Shown: positions 47,990-57,164, counted from the stretch's first letter. The stretch is 64,000 bases of DNA from Corynebacterium choanae (GCF_003813965.1 NZ_CP033896.1:1-64000), one strand, 5' to 3'. Notes: generated by a model not told the origin, from the letters alone. Numbers and translations are program-made.

Positions 47990-49717
47990 CTAGCTGCTGT
48001 GCGTCGGCGGTGATCCGTGGTGCTGTGCAAAAGGCGGCAGCGCATTGCTGCTGCCGCTGGGCACTGCATCGGCGGATGTACTGCTGAGGGGGGATCCTGT
48101 ATTGGCTGTCGGCGGCTGCTGGTCACCGGTGGTGGTTTCCCGGGCCACTAGCAGCGCTACTGGGATACATGCCAGCGCGATAATCATCAGTGATGGCAGT
48201 GCCGATTCGGGGATCTGTTCATCGTTGGCGTATTGGAACACGGTGGTCGACAAGGTGGCGAAGTTAAACGGCCGCACGATAAGCACAATGGGCAGTTCTT
48301 TCACCATGTCGATAAACGCCAGCAGGAATGCGCCGATGGTTGCTGATCGCATCATCGGTAAATCCACTCGCCATAACGCCTGGGCGGGCGTGTCGCCGCT
48401 GGTGCGGGCGGCTTCATGGTAGCGGATGCCGATGCGTTCACAGCCTGATTCGATTGACTGCATCGACACTGCAAGATAGCGGATCACATAGGCGAGGACG
48501 ATCACTGCCGGGGTGAGGGTCAGTGGCGCCCCGAAGGTGGTGCTGATCCACACCAGAAGGGAGACAATCGATAAGGCAATCACGGTGGAGGGGACTGAAT
48601 ATCCCATCACGGTGATGCGGGCGAGAAGGCGGGCGAGCCGGGATGGCCATAGGCGTTGATGTTGGGCGACAATCATCGCACAGATGGTGGCCACCAGTGC
48701 CCCGCAGCCGGCGACGATAACCGAGTTCGCTACCGCTGTCCAAATCCCGGTGAGGCGAATATTGTCCAGTGATAGCACCGCCCACCACAGCATTTGGGCG
48801 ACTGGGATGATGAGCGACACAGCGAAGATAAGCCAGCAAAACCCGGGGATGAGGATTTTGCCGACGCCGTGGGGGCGGCTGCGCCGCAGCGGGGTAACCC
48901 GCGGGGAGGCGTAGGCGTAGGAGGCTCCGCCGCGGAGTGCTTTTTCCCCAACGGATACTAGGGTGACGACGACCAGTAGGATTGCGGCAAGTTTCAGGGC
49001 GGCTGCCATGTCGGTGAGCCCAAGCCAGGCTTTGAAAATGGCGGTGGTGAAAACTTGCAGCCCGAAATAGGACACCACCCCATAGTCGGAGAGCACTTCA
49101 AAGGCCATCAGCGTTGCCCCGGCGACCACCGCGTTCCGGGTGAGGGGGGCGATGACTTGCAGATAGGCGGTGGTTTTGCTGGCGCCAAGGACCCGGGCAG
49201 CCTCGAGGAGTTGTCCAGCTTGCCGGTCGAGGAAGGCGCGAACCACTAAATAAATATAGGGGTAAAGGAACAGGGTGAAGATAGCGATGGCACCACCCAT
49301 GTTCTGTAGGTCAAGGAATCCGGGGGGCAGGGTAATACCCAGATGGTCGCGCAGAAACACCTGCAACGGACCGGTGTAGCCAGTCATCGACACATAGGTG
49401 TAGCCGGCAATATATGGCGGGATCGCTAAGGGAAGCACCAGCGCGAAGGAGAGGAATTTGCGGCCGGGAAATTCGTAGGCGGTCACAAACCAGGCCAGCA
49501 GGGAGGCGATGATAATTCCTGCGCTGAGCGAACCGACCAGCAGTATGGCGGTTTGTCGAATATAGTCGGCCAGCAAATAGTGTTGAATGTGTCGCCAGGT
49601 GTCGTTGACTGGGGTGAGAATCCCGGTGAGGATCCCGATCAGCGGCAGCATCATGGCGAGCACGATCACGATGCTGGCAATAAGCCACGGCATTTGGGCT
49701 TTGGAACGTGATGCCAC
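47990..49717 (-). CDS. fbpB: Ferric iron ABC transporter permease (duplicated)
   Basis: A 575-residue permease with two fused halves, about twelve transmembrane segments, each with an EAA-type loop: EAARVLGASKTTAYLQVIAP (about 195-214) and HEAARTSGDTPAQALWRVDLP (about 443-463). This is the typical FbpB/CysT-W-like fused layout for Fe3+ importers. The hydrophilic Ser/Pro-rich tail (about 535-575) is unusual. The start GTG follows AGGTGA. It is separated from fbpA by 393 nt that hold a strong hairpin. Confidence 0.92.
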   Translation of the reverse strand: MASRSKAQMPWLIASIVIVLAMMLPLIGILTGILTPVNDTWRHIQHYLLADYIRQTAILLVGSLSAGIIIASLLAWFVTAYEFPGRKFLSFALVLPLAIPPYIAGYTYVSMTGYTGPLQVFLRDHLGITLPPGFLDLQNMGGAIAIFTLFLYPYIYLVVRAFLDRQAGQLLEAARVLGASKTTAYLQVIAPLTRNAVVAGATLMAFEVLSDYGVVSYFGLQVFTTAIFKAWLGLTDMAAALKLAAILLVVVTLVSVGEKALRGGASYAYASPRVTPLRRSRPHGVGKILIPGFCWLIFAVSLIIPVAQMLWWAVLSLDNIRLTGIWTAVANSVIVAGCGALVATICAMIVAQHQRLWPSRLARLLARITVMGYSVPSTVIALSIVSLLVWISTTFGAPLTLTPAVIVLAYVIRYLAVSMQSIESGCERIGIRYHEAARTSGDTPAQALWRVDLPMMRSATIGAFLLAFIDMVKELPIVLIVRPFNFATLSTTVFQYANDEQIPESALPSLMIIALACIPVALLVARETTTGDQQPPTANTGSPLSSTSADAVPSGSSNALPPFAQHHGSPPTHSS

Positions 49718-50000
49718 AGATTTTCACCTGGTTTCTTCGGCTGTGGATGGGAAGCGACAACTCAGCGTGCCGTCGCTGCGAACTGCAGTTGTGGCCGGAT
49801 GATCTAACCGGTGCTGCACCCTTGACGGCGACAAGGTTTGTATAGCCGACCCTAAATACTACTCGCTGGAGGAGGTGGTGTCTGCGGGTGGCGCGGAAAA
49901 ACCGGCAGGAACGAGGCAATAATGACCGGCCCCAAGTGAGGCGGGTGCGCCCCGCTGTGTCTCATCGATGGATGATGGACAGGCCTTTGTGAGTGCACAA

Positions 50001-50053
50001 AATGCCGGGAAGTACCTGGATGGAGCGTTTCCACGGCGGTATTTCCCGGCATT
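50001..50053 (-). terminator. Hairpin between fbpA and fbpB
   Basis: AATGCCGGGAA (50001-50011) pairs with TTCCCGGCATT (50043-50053), extended inside by TACC/GGTA with one mismatch on each side. It lies 57 nt past the fbpA stop. It probably stops or slows most transcripts, giving more binding protein than permease. No long U-tract is seen, so it may instead protect the fbpA mRNA end. The rest of the 49718-50110 gap contains nothing else I recognise. Confidence 0.7.
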
Positions 50054-50110
50054 GAGCTGTGTTGATAACGTTGACTGTGGTGCGGGGATGCCGCACTGGC
50101 CGATGAACGG

Positions 50111-51157
50111 TTACTTCCAGCCAACCTTGTCGAAGATGATGGTGGCTTCCGGCTTGTTGTTGCCGAAGGTGGCGAAGTCCAAGTCTTGGGTGGTGAACTT
50201 GCCCCAGGAAGCCTGCGGCTCAGGGAGGGTAACCTGCGGATTCAGTGGGAATTCGCCGTTTTCCTTAGCAATCTTTTCCTGTACTTCAGGGGAGGCCATA
50301 AATTCGAGGAATTTGATGGCGTTTTCCTTGTGCTTGGCGCCCTTGAGCAGTGCCCCATAGGACAGGTTCATGTGGGTGTTTTCCGGGAAGACAAGTCCAA
50401 CTTTTTCGGTGACTTTGGCGTCTTCCGGATCGGAAGAGTTCGCCAGCCGTGCCCAATAGTAGGAGTTCATGATGGCAACATCACCTTCGCCGGCGGCAAC
50501 AGCCTTAGCCTGGTCGATGTCGTTGCCTTTCGGCTCCCGGGCAAAGTTGTCCACAACGCCTTGTGCCCATTCAGTGGCTTTCTCTTCACCCCACAGGTCA
50601 ATAAAGGAGGCGAGCAGTGCCTGGTTGTAGGACGAGGAAGAGGAGCGGGCAAGGACTTTACCCTTGAACTCTGGGGCAGTGATCGACTCGTAGGTCGTCA
50701 AGGTTGCCGGATCAACCGTGTCCTTGTTATACGCCAGGACGCGGGCACGAGCCATCAACCCCACCCAGTCGTCGCCGCGATACTTCGGATCGATGCTCGA
50801 CTCGAGGGTCGGGGAGGTAGTTTCCTCGATGAGGTCGTTGTTTTTCAGCTGTGCGATCGACTCGGCGCCGACAGTGAGCAGCAGGTCAGCCGCAGGTGCT
50901 GCCTTTTCCCGGTTGATGCGCTCGATGAGTTCGTCGGATTTACCCTCGACAACATTGAGTTCAAGACCGGTCTTCTCCCGGAACATTTCGTAGAGCTCTT
51001 TGTCGACGTCATAGTGACGGCTGGTGTAAAGGTTCACGACATTGTCGCCGTCGCTGAAGGTGACAGCGTCTTCGGCGGTATCGGCAGCGTCGCTGGAACA
51101 AGCGACCAGTCCGAGAGCAAGGCAACTAGCGGCAGCGGTGGCAAGAAGTCGGCGCAC
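50111..51157 (-). CDS. fbpA: Ferric iron-binding lipoprotein FbpA
   Basis: Binds Fe3+ outside the membrane and delivers it to FbpB. A lipoprotein signal (MRRLLATAAASCLALGLVAC, Cys20) precedes the binding fold; NLYTSRHYDVDKELYEMF is the typical start of this family. Tyrosines expected for iron coordination appear in SSSSYNQALL and MNSYYWARLA. GTG 51157 lies 5 nt after GGAG; the frame is open to 51292 but its extra residues are not signal-like. A candidate DtxR site lies 110-130 nt upstream. Confidence 0.92.
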   Translation of the reverse strand: MRRLLATAAASCLALGLVACSSDAADTAEDAVTFSDGDNVVNLYTSRHYDVDKELYEMFREKTGLELNVVEGKSDELIERINREKAAPAADLLLTVGAESIAQLKNNDLIEETTSPTLESSIDPKYRGDDWVGLMARARVLAYNKDTVDPATLTTYESITAPEFKGKVLARSSSSSYNQALLASFIDLWGEEKATEWAQGVVDNFAREPKGNDIDQAKAVAAGEGDVAIMNSYYWARLANSSDPEDAKVTEKVGLVFPENTHMNLSYGALLKGAKHKENAIKFLEFMASPEVQEKIAKENGEFPLNPQVTLPEPQASWGKFTTQDLDFATFGNNKPEATIIFDKVGWK

Positions 51158-51268
51158 GCGCACTCCTAACAGTTGGATGTGGATGGATTGCAACACCGGT
51201 AGTGGGCATAGCAGTAACCACAACAAGTCCTGCCATATCGCCATCCGATGAACTTTGCACAGCCTACC

Positions 51269-51287
51269 CAACTTAGGCAAACCTTGC
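51269..51287 (-). promoter_or_regulatory. Candidate DtxR iron-regulator box upstream of fbpA
   Basis: The minus strand reads GCAAGGTTTGCCTAAGTTG. It matches the 19-bp DtxR/IdeR palindrome TTAGGTTAGCCTAACCTAA in 12 of its central 15 positions. Location about 110 nt upstream of the fbpA start suits iron repression of the uptake genes. Confidence 0.5.
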
Positions 51288-51596
51288 ATCATCGCGTGAT
51301 AGTCATCACAAGTTGCTGTGGGTTTCCAGAAAAGAAAACACGCTGCATGCCCCGGCGGGGACTCTCCACAGTCACATCAGTCACATCCGTTACTTTATTC
51401 ACAGGGTTCCACGGAAAATCGGGCACAGTTCACCGCATGGCGTGCCCCCATCCCCGCCCTGTGGAAGAGGTTATACCCAGGCCTGTGGAAACTTATGTTT
51501 ATCCGAACACTTGTCCAGAAATCCTGCATATCAGCGCATTTTTTGCCACTGACTCATCCTCACTCCAGTGACTTACACGCCTGTAACTATCCACAG

Positions 51597-51618
51597 TTTC
51601 CACAACCGGTTGTGGAAA
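51597..51618. repeat. 22-bp perfect palindrome of DnaA-box-like halves
   Basis: TTTCCACAACC is followed directly by its exact complement GGTTGTGGAAA. Each half holds a TTTCCACA sequence, which differs from the DnaA box in one or two positions. Confidence 0.85.
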
Positions 51619-51953
51619 ACCTCATCCTGTGGATAACTTCGCTAACGGCCGTGGAAAATTGTTGATAACTCCCCAAGATCTGTGGAATATCGGTGGAAAA
51701 CTTTGCTCCGCACCCCACCGAACATTCCTCACAGCACCCCGCTAACCCCACCACAGCGGCACCCCACGCCAATGCGGGCACCCCGAAAAGAAACAGCACC
51801 CGCCCTAATCCAAGCCCCCTCGGTGCGGCAACCGCGGCAGCTAGCCAACACCTGGTGACAACCCGGATGGCCACCTCGGGGAAGCCCGACACGCTGCTAG
51901 ACCCCACCTTTTGCCGAGTGCTTCCTCCCGGCAAGCAGCAAACCCGCAGCGGG

Positions 51954-52616
51954 TTACAGCATGGCCACTACAACCAAGCCAACCGCAATAGCGGTCTCGC
52001 CCAAGATCACCAACCAGGTGGTTTTCCAACTAGCCCCGAACGCAATCGCCGCCCCTAGCACCGCACCAAACGCCAACCCGCCAAGATGGCCAAAAAGCGA
52101 TATTCCCGGCACGAGCAGTGTAAACCCCAAGTTAAGAACAATCAGCACCACCAGCGGTTTGATCTCAGCACGAGCCCGCAGTGACATTCCCACCGCAATC
52201 GCCATAAACGCATATAGCGCCCCGGATGCGCCAACAGTTGCCGACAACGGGTTTTCCCACACAATCACCGCCGCAGAACCCACCGCACCCATAAGAAACA
52301 TTGCCGCCAGCATCCAGCGGCCGGTAAACCGCTCTAATTCACGGCCAAATAAATACAGCATCAATACATTCATCAATAGATGAGAAGGGCCATTGTGCAG
52401 CAGCGCATAGCCGACTACCCGGCCGATCCCGACAGGATGGCCGATCATGTCAGGGAGAAAAAGAATCCAACGATCAGCAATCCAGCTACTGCGCAGATTC
52501 GACACAAGCGAGCGTGACTCTAACGCCGTGACCAGATAAACCAGCACACACAGGCCGGCCAACACACTGCTCGCGGGCGCCTGCCGATAGAGGCGACGCA
52601 ACGTGGACTGTTCCAT
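51954..52616 (-). CDS. Rhomboid-family intramembrane serine protease
   Basis: Rhomboids cut membrane proteins within the bilayer. Six to seven membrane helices are visible. Catalytic residues are in place: Ser in the GASGALYAF motif (about residue 157) and His in FGHLGGLAFG (about 205); the family loop HNGPSHLLMNVLMLYLFG (about 100-117) is intact. I start at ATG 52616, 12 nt after AAGGA; the frame is open to 52730 but the family N-terminus fits 52616. It lies downstream of the cyclophilin gene, an arrangement known from other corynebacteria. Confidence 0.9.
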   Translation of the reverse strand: MEQSTLRRLYRQAPASSVLAGLCVLVYLVTALESRSLVSNLRSSWIADRWILFLPDMIGHPVGIGRVVGYALLHNGPSHLLMNVLMLYLFGRELERFTGRWMLAAMFLMGAVGSAAVIVWENPLSATVGASGALYAFMAIAVGMSLRARAEIKPLVVLIVLNLGFTLLVPGISLFGHLGGLAFGAVLGAAIAFGASWKTTWLVILGETAIAVGLVVVAML

Positions 52617-52788
52617 AAAACACCAATGTCCTTCCAGCGACGAAGAAGAAAAAATCACCACACCCGCGGCTTTCCGCAACCGCACCATCGGTGACTTACG
52701 GAAATACACCTGCCCGGGGTTCTTTTCCATTTGTACACTTACCGGTTGCTCGCACTACAAGAGAAAACAGTAGCGAACACAATGCACA

Positions 52789-52831
52789 GACACCCCGCCG
52801 GTTGACGCACGTCGCGCCCCGGCGGGGTGTC
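52789..52831 (-). terminator. Terminator after the cyclophilin gene
   Basis: GACACCCCGCCGG pairs perfectly with CCGGCGGGGTGTC around a 17-nt loop. It lies 33 nt after the cyclophilin stop on the minus strand. Confidence 0.85.
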
Positions 52832-52863
52832 AGGATTGAGCGAAGATTTACGCTTCGCGAAAA

Positions 52864-53397
52864 TTATTCGGTGATCTCTACCGATTCAATCACGACCGGC
52901 TCCAGCGGACGATCCATCCGATCGGTCGGGGTCGTGGCGATAGCGTCAACCACCTGCTGGGAGGCAGCATCGGTGACTTCACCGAAAATAGTGTGCCGGT
53001 TGTTCAGGTGCGGGGTTGGTGCCACCGTGATGAAGAACTGGGAACCATTGGTGTTTGCACCAGCGTTCGCCATGGCCAACAGGTACGGACGATCAAACGA
53101 CAGTTCCGGGTGGAACTCGTCATCAAACTGGTAGCCGGGGCCGCCAAAGCCCTTACCCAGCGGGTCGCCACCCTGAATCATGAAGCCATCAATTACCCGG
53201 TGGAAAATGACACCGTCATAGAACGGGCCTTCCATGTCACCCTTCGCATTCGGGGCATGATATTCCCGAGTGCCCTGTGCGAGGCCAACAAAGTTTGCCA
53301 CCGTCGCCGGTGCATGGTTACCAAACAGGTCGATCGCGATATCGCCACGGTTAGTGTGCAGAATCGCGGTTGCGGTCTTGGAAGTCATACCCGCCAT
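52864..53397 (-). CDS. ppiA: Cyclophilin-type peptidyl-prolyl isomerase
   Basis: Catalyses cis-trans isomerisation of X-Pro bonds; cytoplasmic, since no signal peptide is seen. The cyclophilin core motifs are intact: [17 protein letters not shown] (Arg and Phe of the active site), [16 protein letters not shown] and the [11 protein letters not shown] motif. The 177 residues are the normal length. ATG 53397 is 12 nt after AGGAG; ATG 53388 is a second possibility. It is transcribed away from the repeat-rich membrane protein gene. Confidence 0.95.
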   Translation of the reverse strand: MAGMTSKTATAILHTNRGDIAIDLFGNHAPATVANFVGLAQGTREYHAPNAKGDMEGPFYDGVIFHRVIDGFMIQGGDPLGKGFGGPGYQFDDEFHPELSFDRPYLLAMANAGANTNGSQFFITVAPTPHLNNRHTIFGEVTDAASQQVVDAIATTPTDRMDRPLEPVVIESVEITE

Positions 53398-53861
53398 GCT
53401 AACCGAAAACTCCTGCCAGTGTTAGTTACGGCCACCTTGGTCAGCGCTGCCACAACCCCACCACCAACCGGGGTAAGCCAGCGGCAGGTGTGGCAACTGT
53501 TGTCTGCTCCAGGGGAGCCTGCTGCTGATCACTAGCCCCGATCAGCGGGAATACCAGGCTGTAGAAAATTTGAGTCGCAGGCCGTAGGAGCAATCTCGGG
53601 AACGTAACAAACTGATACCAAAGGGATGATGATTTCCCATTCGAGCTGCTCAAATAGATAGCGATGACATATGTTGCAGTGGCAGGACTACAGGTTGTCG
53701 GTTATTGTTTGAGACAACGCGTCCTGCGTCGGTTTCGCACGCGCAACTGCAGGACGCCTCACAAAAGGCGCGTGACTATTGAATGGCCATGCTGCGCCGT
53801 ACATCCGCTGACACCAGCTTGTGCCGCACAGCTTTGGACAACAACGCAGGAGCAATCAACG
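53398..53861. promoter_or_regulatory. Divergent promoter region between ppiA and the repeat-protein gene
   Basis: The two genes point away from each other and must share this 464-nt region. An open frame from 53664 reads into the repeat-protein gene, but its extra residues look non-protein-like. No recognised operator or hairpin is seen. Confidence 0.3.
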
Positions 53862-55439
53862 TTGAATCCCTCAACCATCAAACTCGCCCTTAGCCTGGGT
53901 AAGAAGGCTTATGGCGCCCTCAAAGACACCAAAGAACAAAAAGCTAGCGAATTCTACGACGAAATTGAACAGCTGAAGAAGCACGCTGTTTCCGCAGGGG
54001 AGCAACTCTCTGACGACGCGCAAGACTTCGCGGCCGATGCCCATAAACAGGGCAAAGCACTGTCTCGGCAGGCTGCTCACCAGTCCCGCAGGGCAAAGAA
54101 GCAAGCTGCGAAAACCGCTGCTACTTCTGTAGCAACAGCGAAAGCCCTGGATAAGAAGGCCACCAAGAAAGCAAAGAAGGCGCGTGCCCGCGCCGAGAAA
54201 GCCTTGGCGAAGCGGAATAGCAGCAAAACCAACGGCCTATTTACCTTTATCTCTTGGGTCGTTGCCTTCCTCGGCCTTGGTGTTACCGCCTACTGGTGGG
54301 TAACCAAGAAGGAAGCCAACACCGTGCCAACCAACCCACCACGGGTGGAAGACCAGCACGGCTTTGCCGCACCGTCCGGTGCTGCTGCTCGCCCGGCCGC
54401 TCACACCACCAGCAGTGACGTTGTTGATCAGGTGAAAACTGCAGCCGCTGCAGCAGCCGACAAAGTTTCTGCGGTCGCCGATGAGGCGAAAGCAAAAGCC
54501 GCCGAACTCACCGACGAACTTGCTGATCGCTACGCTGACGCCAAAGACAAGGCTCAGGATCTTGCAGCTGATGTTGCCGACAAAGCCGACGAGTTGAAAG
54601 ACCAGGCCGCGGACAAGGCAGCTGATCTGAAAGACAAGGCAGAAGACACTGCTGCTGATCTGAAAGATAAGGCCGATGATGTTGCCGATCAGGCAGCTGA
54701 GAAAGCCGCTGACCTGAAAGACACTGCCGAAGATAAGGCCGCTGAGGTGAAGGCTGCTGCGTCGAAGAAGGCTGATCAGGCTGCTGATAAGGCTGGTGAG
54801 CTGAAGGAGAAGGCTGAGGACAAGGCGAAGGACGTCAAAGACGCTGCCGAGGACAAGGCTGCTGAGGTGAAGGCTGCTGCGTCGAAGAAGGCTGATCAGG
54901 CTGCTGATAAGGCTGGTGAGCTGAAGGAGAAGGCTGAAGACAAGGCGAAGGACGTCAAAGACGCTGCCGAGGACAAGGCTGAAGAAGTCAAGGCTGCTGC
55001 GTCGAAGAAGGCTGATCAGGCTGCTGATAAGGCTGGTGAGCTGAAGGAGAAGGCTGAGGACAAGGCGAAGGACGTCAAAGACGCTGCCGAAGATAAGGCT
55101 GACGAAGTCAAGGCCACAGCTTCCAAGAAAGCCAACCAGGTCGCTAATAAAGCAAAAGAAGCTAAACCAGCTGCTAAAACCGGCAACCAGCAGTCACAGC
55201 GTGGCAAGAAAACTGGCCGGCAGACCACCACTAAGAAGCCTGCAACCACCGCCACTCCGCTGTACGCAGCTACCAAAAAAGCTGTCGACGCTCAGGTTGA
55301 TCCAGTTACCCCAAAGAAAGACAACAAGGCAGGCGGCACCACCGACGACCTGCTGCGGGACTGGGTAGACGCCAAGACCGACGACAAAATCGTTGATCCG
55401 CAGAGCCGTCCAAAGCATGCGCTCGACGATGACAAATAA
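53862..55439 (+). CDS. Alanine/lysine-rich LEA-like repeat membrane protein
   Basis: A 525-residue protein with an N-terminal helical and basic domain (about 1-120), one hydrophobic segment (about 124-146, FTFISWVVAFLGLGVTAYWW), and a long A/K/D/E-rich region (about 180-440) predicted to form a continuous amphipathic or coiled helix, like LEA or apolipoprotein-type repeats. A 40-residue repeat (A.E.VKAAASKKADQAADKAGELKEKAEDKAKDVKDAAEDKA, cited by VKAAASKKADQAADK) occurs three times nearly exactly (54742-55101). The TTG start is 10 nt after AGGAG. Corynebacterial genomes often have a smaller membrane protein at this place next to ppiA, as I recall; this one is expanded. Function unassigned. 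Confidence 0.75.
   Translation: MNPSTIKLALSLGKKAYGALKDTKEQKASEFYDEIEQLKKHAVSAGEQLSDDAQDFAADAHKQGKALSRQAAHQSRRAKKQAAKTAATSVATAKALDKKATKKAKKARARAEKALAKRNSSKTNGLFTFISWVVAFLGLGVTAYWWVTKKEANTVPTNPPRVEDQHGFAAPSGAAARPAAHTTSSDVVDQVKTAAAAAADKVSAVADEAKAKAAELTDELADRYADAKDKAQDLAADVADKADELKDQAADKAADLKDKAEDTAADLKDKADDVADQAAEKAADLKDTAEDKAAEVKAAASKKADQAADKAGELKEKAEDKAKDVKDAAEDKAAEVKAAASKKADQAADKAGELKEKAEDKAKDVKDAAEDKAEEVKAAASKKADQAADKAGELKEKAEDKAKDVKDAAEDKADEVKATASKKANQVANKAKEAKPAAKTGNQQSQRGKKTGRQTTTKKPATTATPLYAATKKAVDAQVDPVTPKKDNKAGGTTDDLLRDWVDAKTDDKIVDPQSRPKHALDDDK
54742..55101 (+). repeat. Three near-identical 120-bp in-frame repeats
   Basis: Three 120-bp copies (54742-54861, 54862-54981, 54982-55101) differ by only a few bases and encode 40 residues each. 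They use more GCT, AAG and GAG codons than the flanking gene, which suggests recent amplification of one unit. Confidence 0.95.
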
Positions 55440-55475
55440 TCCCTAGCAAGGTTTTTCCGGCTAGGCGAAACGCAT

Positions 55476-55515
55476 AACGCCGCGACCACCAGAACATCCT
55501 GGTGGCCGCGGCGTT
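55476..55515. terminator. Hairpin between convergent genes
   Basis: AACGCCGCGACCACCAG pairs with CTGGTGGCCGCGGCGTT with one mismatch. It lies between the repeat-protein stop and the convergent membrane-protein gene and may serve both. A second, smaller hairpin (CCTAGC/GCTAGG, 55442-55464) precedes it. Confidence 0.75.
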
Positions 55516-55665
55516 GCCGTATTTCAGTCGGCCAAGAAACCGCTTTTTCAAGGTTTGAAGCCCCTACAGGTTGCCCACAGGCTCACCGATCCTCTAGCTG
55601 AGTAGGGAAAATTGTCACCAAAAGCACGCTGGGCCGGCGACAACAGGTCGCGGTGCAACAATCGA

Positions 55666-56331
55666 CTAGTGCTGGCCGACGATGGCCATTGCACCCACCC
55701 CGGTTACCCACAGCAGACAAAATGGGATGAGCAGCCACACGATTCCTAGCCACGGCTGCCAATACCGATCCTGCGCCCACTGCCGCCAAGTAATTGCACC
55801 CGCCCCCAGCATGCCCCCAAATGAGATAAGCCCCGGCAAAATTGGGAACAACAACTCATCTGTACGGGTACAAATCCAGGTTGAATAGCCTGAATCGCAA
55901 ATAGGTCCGCCGTGGGATCGTGACAGCAAAGCGATAACCGCACCGGTAACTAGCGTAATGATCGGAATCATTGCCGCATACATGATGGCGTGCTTGACCG
56001 ATCGACGATTATCTTCCAGTCGCAGCAATGGGTCTGCCTCCAAGTCGAGGCGGCTGGGTTTGCGTTTTGGTCGATCAAGTTTCGGATCAAAGGGGATTGT
56101 CGGATCAGCCGGCCGGGACAGATTGCGTTGCTCTGTCCACCGTGGCAGATGGCCGCCGAGCGGCGCTGGGCGGGATGGTGGCGTGTCCCCGCGCGGATCG
56201 CCGCCACGTAAACGTCGCAACACTGTTTCTTCATCTGCTGGTGAACCATTAGCTGCAGGCATGTCTGACGAACCAAAAGAATCCTGCGGATCCCGCGGTT
56301 GCGGGGAATCCTCTGCCGGTGACGTCGACAT
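55666..56331 (-). CDS. Conserved membrane protein with charged N-terminus
   Basis: A 221-residue protein, unrecognised. The first 110 residues are hydrophilic and proline-rich (PSRPAPLGGHLPRWTEQ). Three to four membrane helices follow (about 118-140, 165-185, 200-218) with two cysteines between the first two (PICDSGYSTWICTRTD), which may be disulfide-linked outside. I start at ATG 56331; the open frame begins at 56343 with TTG. It is transcribed on the minus strand, convergent with the repeat protein. Confidence 0.65.
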   Translation of the reverse strand: MSTSPAEDSPQPRDPQDSFGSSDMPAANGSPADEETVLRRLRGGDPRGDTPPSRPAPLGGHLPRWTEQRNLSRPADPTIPFDPKLDRPKRKPSRLDLEADPLLRLEDNRRSVKHAIMYAAMIPIITLVTGAVIALLSRSHGGPICDSGYSTWICTRTDELLFPILPGLISFGGMLGAGAITWRQWAQDRYWQPWLGIVWLLIPFCLLWVTGVGAMAIVGQH

Positions 56332-56711
56332 GGGCACATCCAATCTGGGGCGGACTTACAAACACAAAGCAGACTTGGTCGCCATTGTATGCCAGCCGTT
56401 GTGCTGCCGCTGTCGGCTTGCCACTTGCGACAGGAGGATTTTGCTATCAGCAACCCTTGATGAGGGGCATGATTGCCCGTGTGTGTGAGAGTGGGCGACC
56501 ACATCAGTGGCGAACGCCATGCGACGCAGGAAACTGCTTCCTGCTTGGGTGGAGCGGCCACACCCAAGGCAGCACTGTCGACCCCACCGGAGCGAAGGTT
56601 GAAAGGGGAAATCACAAAACGAGTGAAGGAAATGACGTTTACGCCGTATTACCTTCACTCGAACTTCACTAAACCCTGAGACAAATGCCGCACGTGAGCA
56701 GCATGCAAACC
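56332..56711 (-). terminator. Gap with minus-strand terminator after the MarR gene
   Basis: A 10-bp hairpin (CGAGTGAAGG at 56620-56629 with CCTTCACTCG at 56652-56661) lies 51 nt past the MarR stop on the minus strand and is followed there by TTTTGTGATTT, so it is probably the MarR terminator. The rest of the 380-nt gap holds no recognisable feature. Confidence 0.65.
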
Positions 56712-57164
56712 TTAGGTTGCTTCCATCCCATAGCGTTCCGCAAGCGTCTCAATCAAGGGAACAAGCTCGGAGACTTCGTTGAGCTCGTCTTGATCCCAGT
56801 AAGAAAACAGCTGTGCGAGATAGCGGGTACGTTCCTCGCCGACACGCGCCAGTTCGGAGATGCCGAATTTCGTTAGCTGCACGCGAACCCCACGCCGATC
56901 TGAGGTGTCCCGGATACGTTCAATCAAACCGCGGTGCTCCAGCTGGTGCAGAGCATTCGACGCGGTGGGCATACGAATACCCTCTTGCCGAGCTACTTCC
57001 GAGATACGGGAAGCACCATGCTCTTGTAGCCGGGTCATGATGGTGATCTGCGGACCCGTGAGATCAGACTGTTCAGCCATGCGGAAGTACGTGACGTACA
57101 ACTTCGTCAAAGCTGGGCGGATCCTGGCGGCAAGATCCTGAGGGTCGGCGGTCATACAATCCAT
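56712..57164 (-). CDS. MarR-family transcriptional regulator
   Basis: A 150-residue winged-helix regulator of the MarR type: helix 1 (LAARIRPALTKLYVTYFRMAEQ), recognition region (GIRMPTASNALHQLEHRGLIER), wing (RDTSDRRGVRVQLTKFG) and C-terminal dimer helices (LVPLIETLAERYGME). The start is either 57164 or 57155; neither has a clear Shine-Dalgarno. Targets are unknown; the large upstream gap may include its own operator. Confidence 0.9.
   Translation of the reverse strand: MDCMTADPQDLAARIRPALTKLYVTYFRMAEQSDLTGPQITIMTRLQEHGASRISEVARQEGIRMPTASNALHQLEHRGLIERIRDTSDRRGVRVQLTKFGISELARVGEERTRYLAQLFSYWDQDELNEVSELVPLIETLAERYGMEAT

Larger units (their letters stand above)
51158..51960. other. Non-coding block rich in DnaA-box-like sequences
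   Basis: About 800 nt between fbpA and the rhomboid gene with no convincing gene. Between 51395 and 51685 it holds a perfect DnaA box on the minus strand (TGTGGATAA, 51628-51636) and one-mismatch copies at 51395-51403 (TTATTCACA), 51587-51595 (CTATCCACA), 51611-51619 (minus, TTTTCCACA) and 51660-51668 (minus, TTATCAACA), plus several TGTGGAA-type two-mismatch copies. A perfect 22-bp palindrome, with center at 51607/51608, holds two of them head to head. The rest of the block (51700-51960) shows nothing definable. Confidence 0.7.

Noticed and set aside
51248..51665. Several open frames in the DnaA-box region
   Set aside because: They overlap each other in different frames, lack ribosome-binding sites and share the TGTGGAA-rich sequence.
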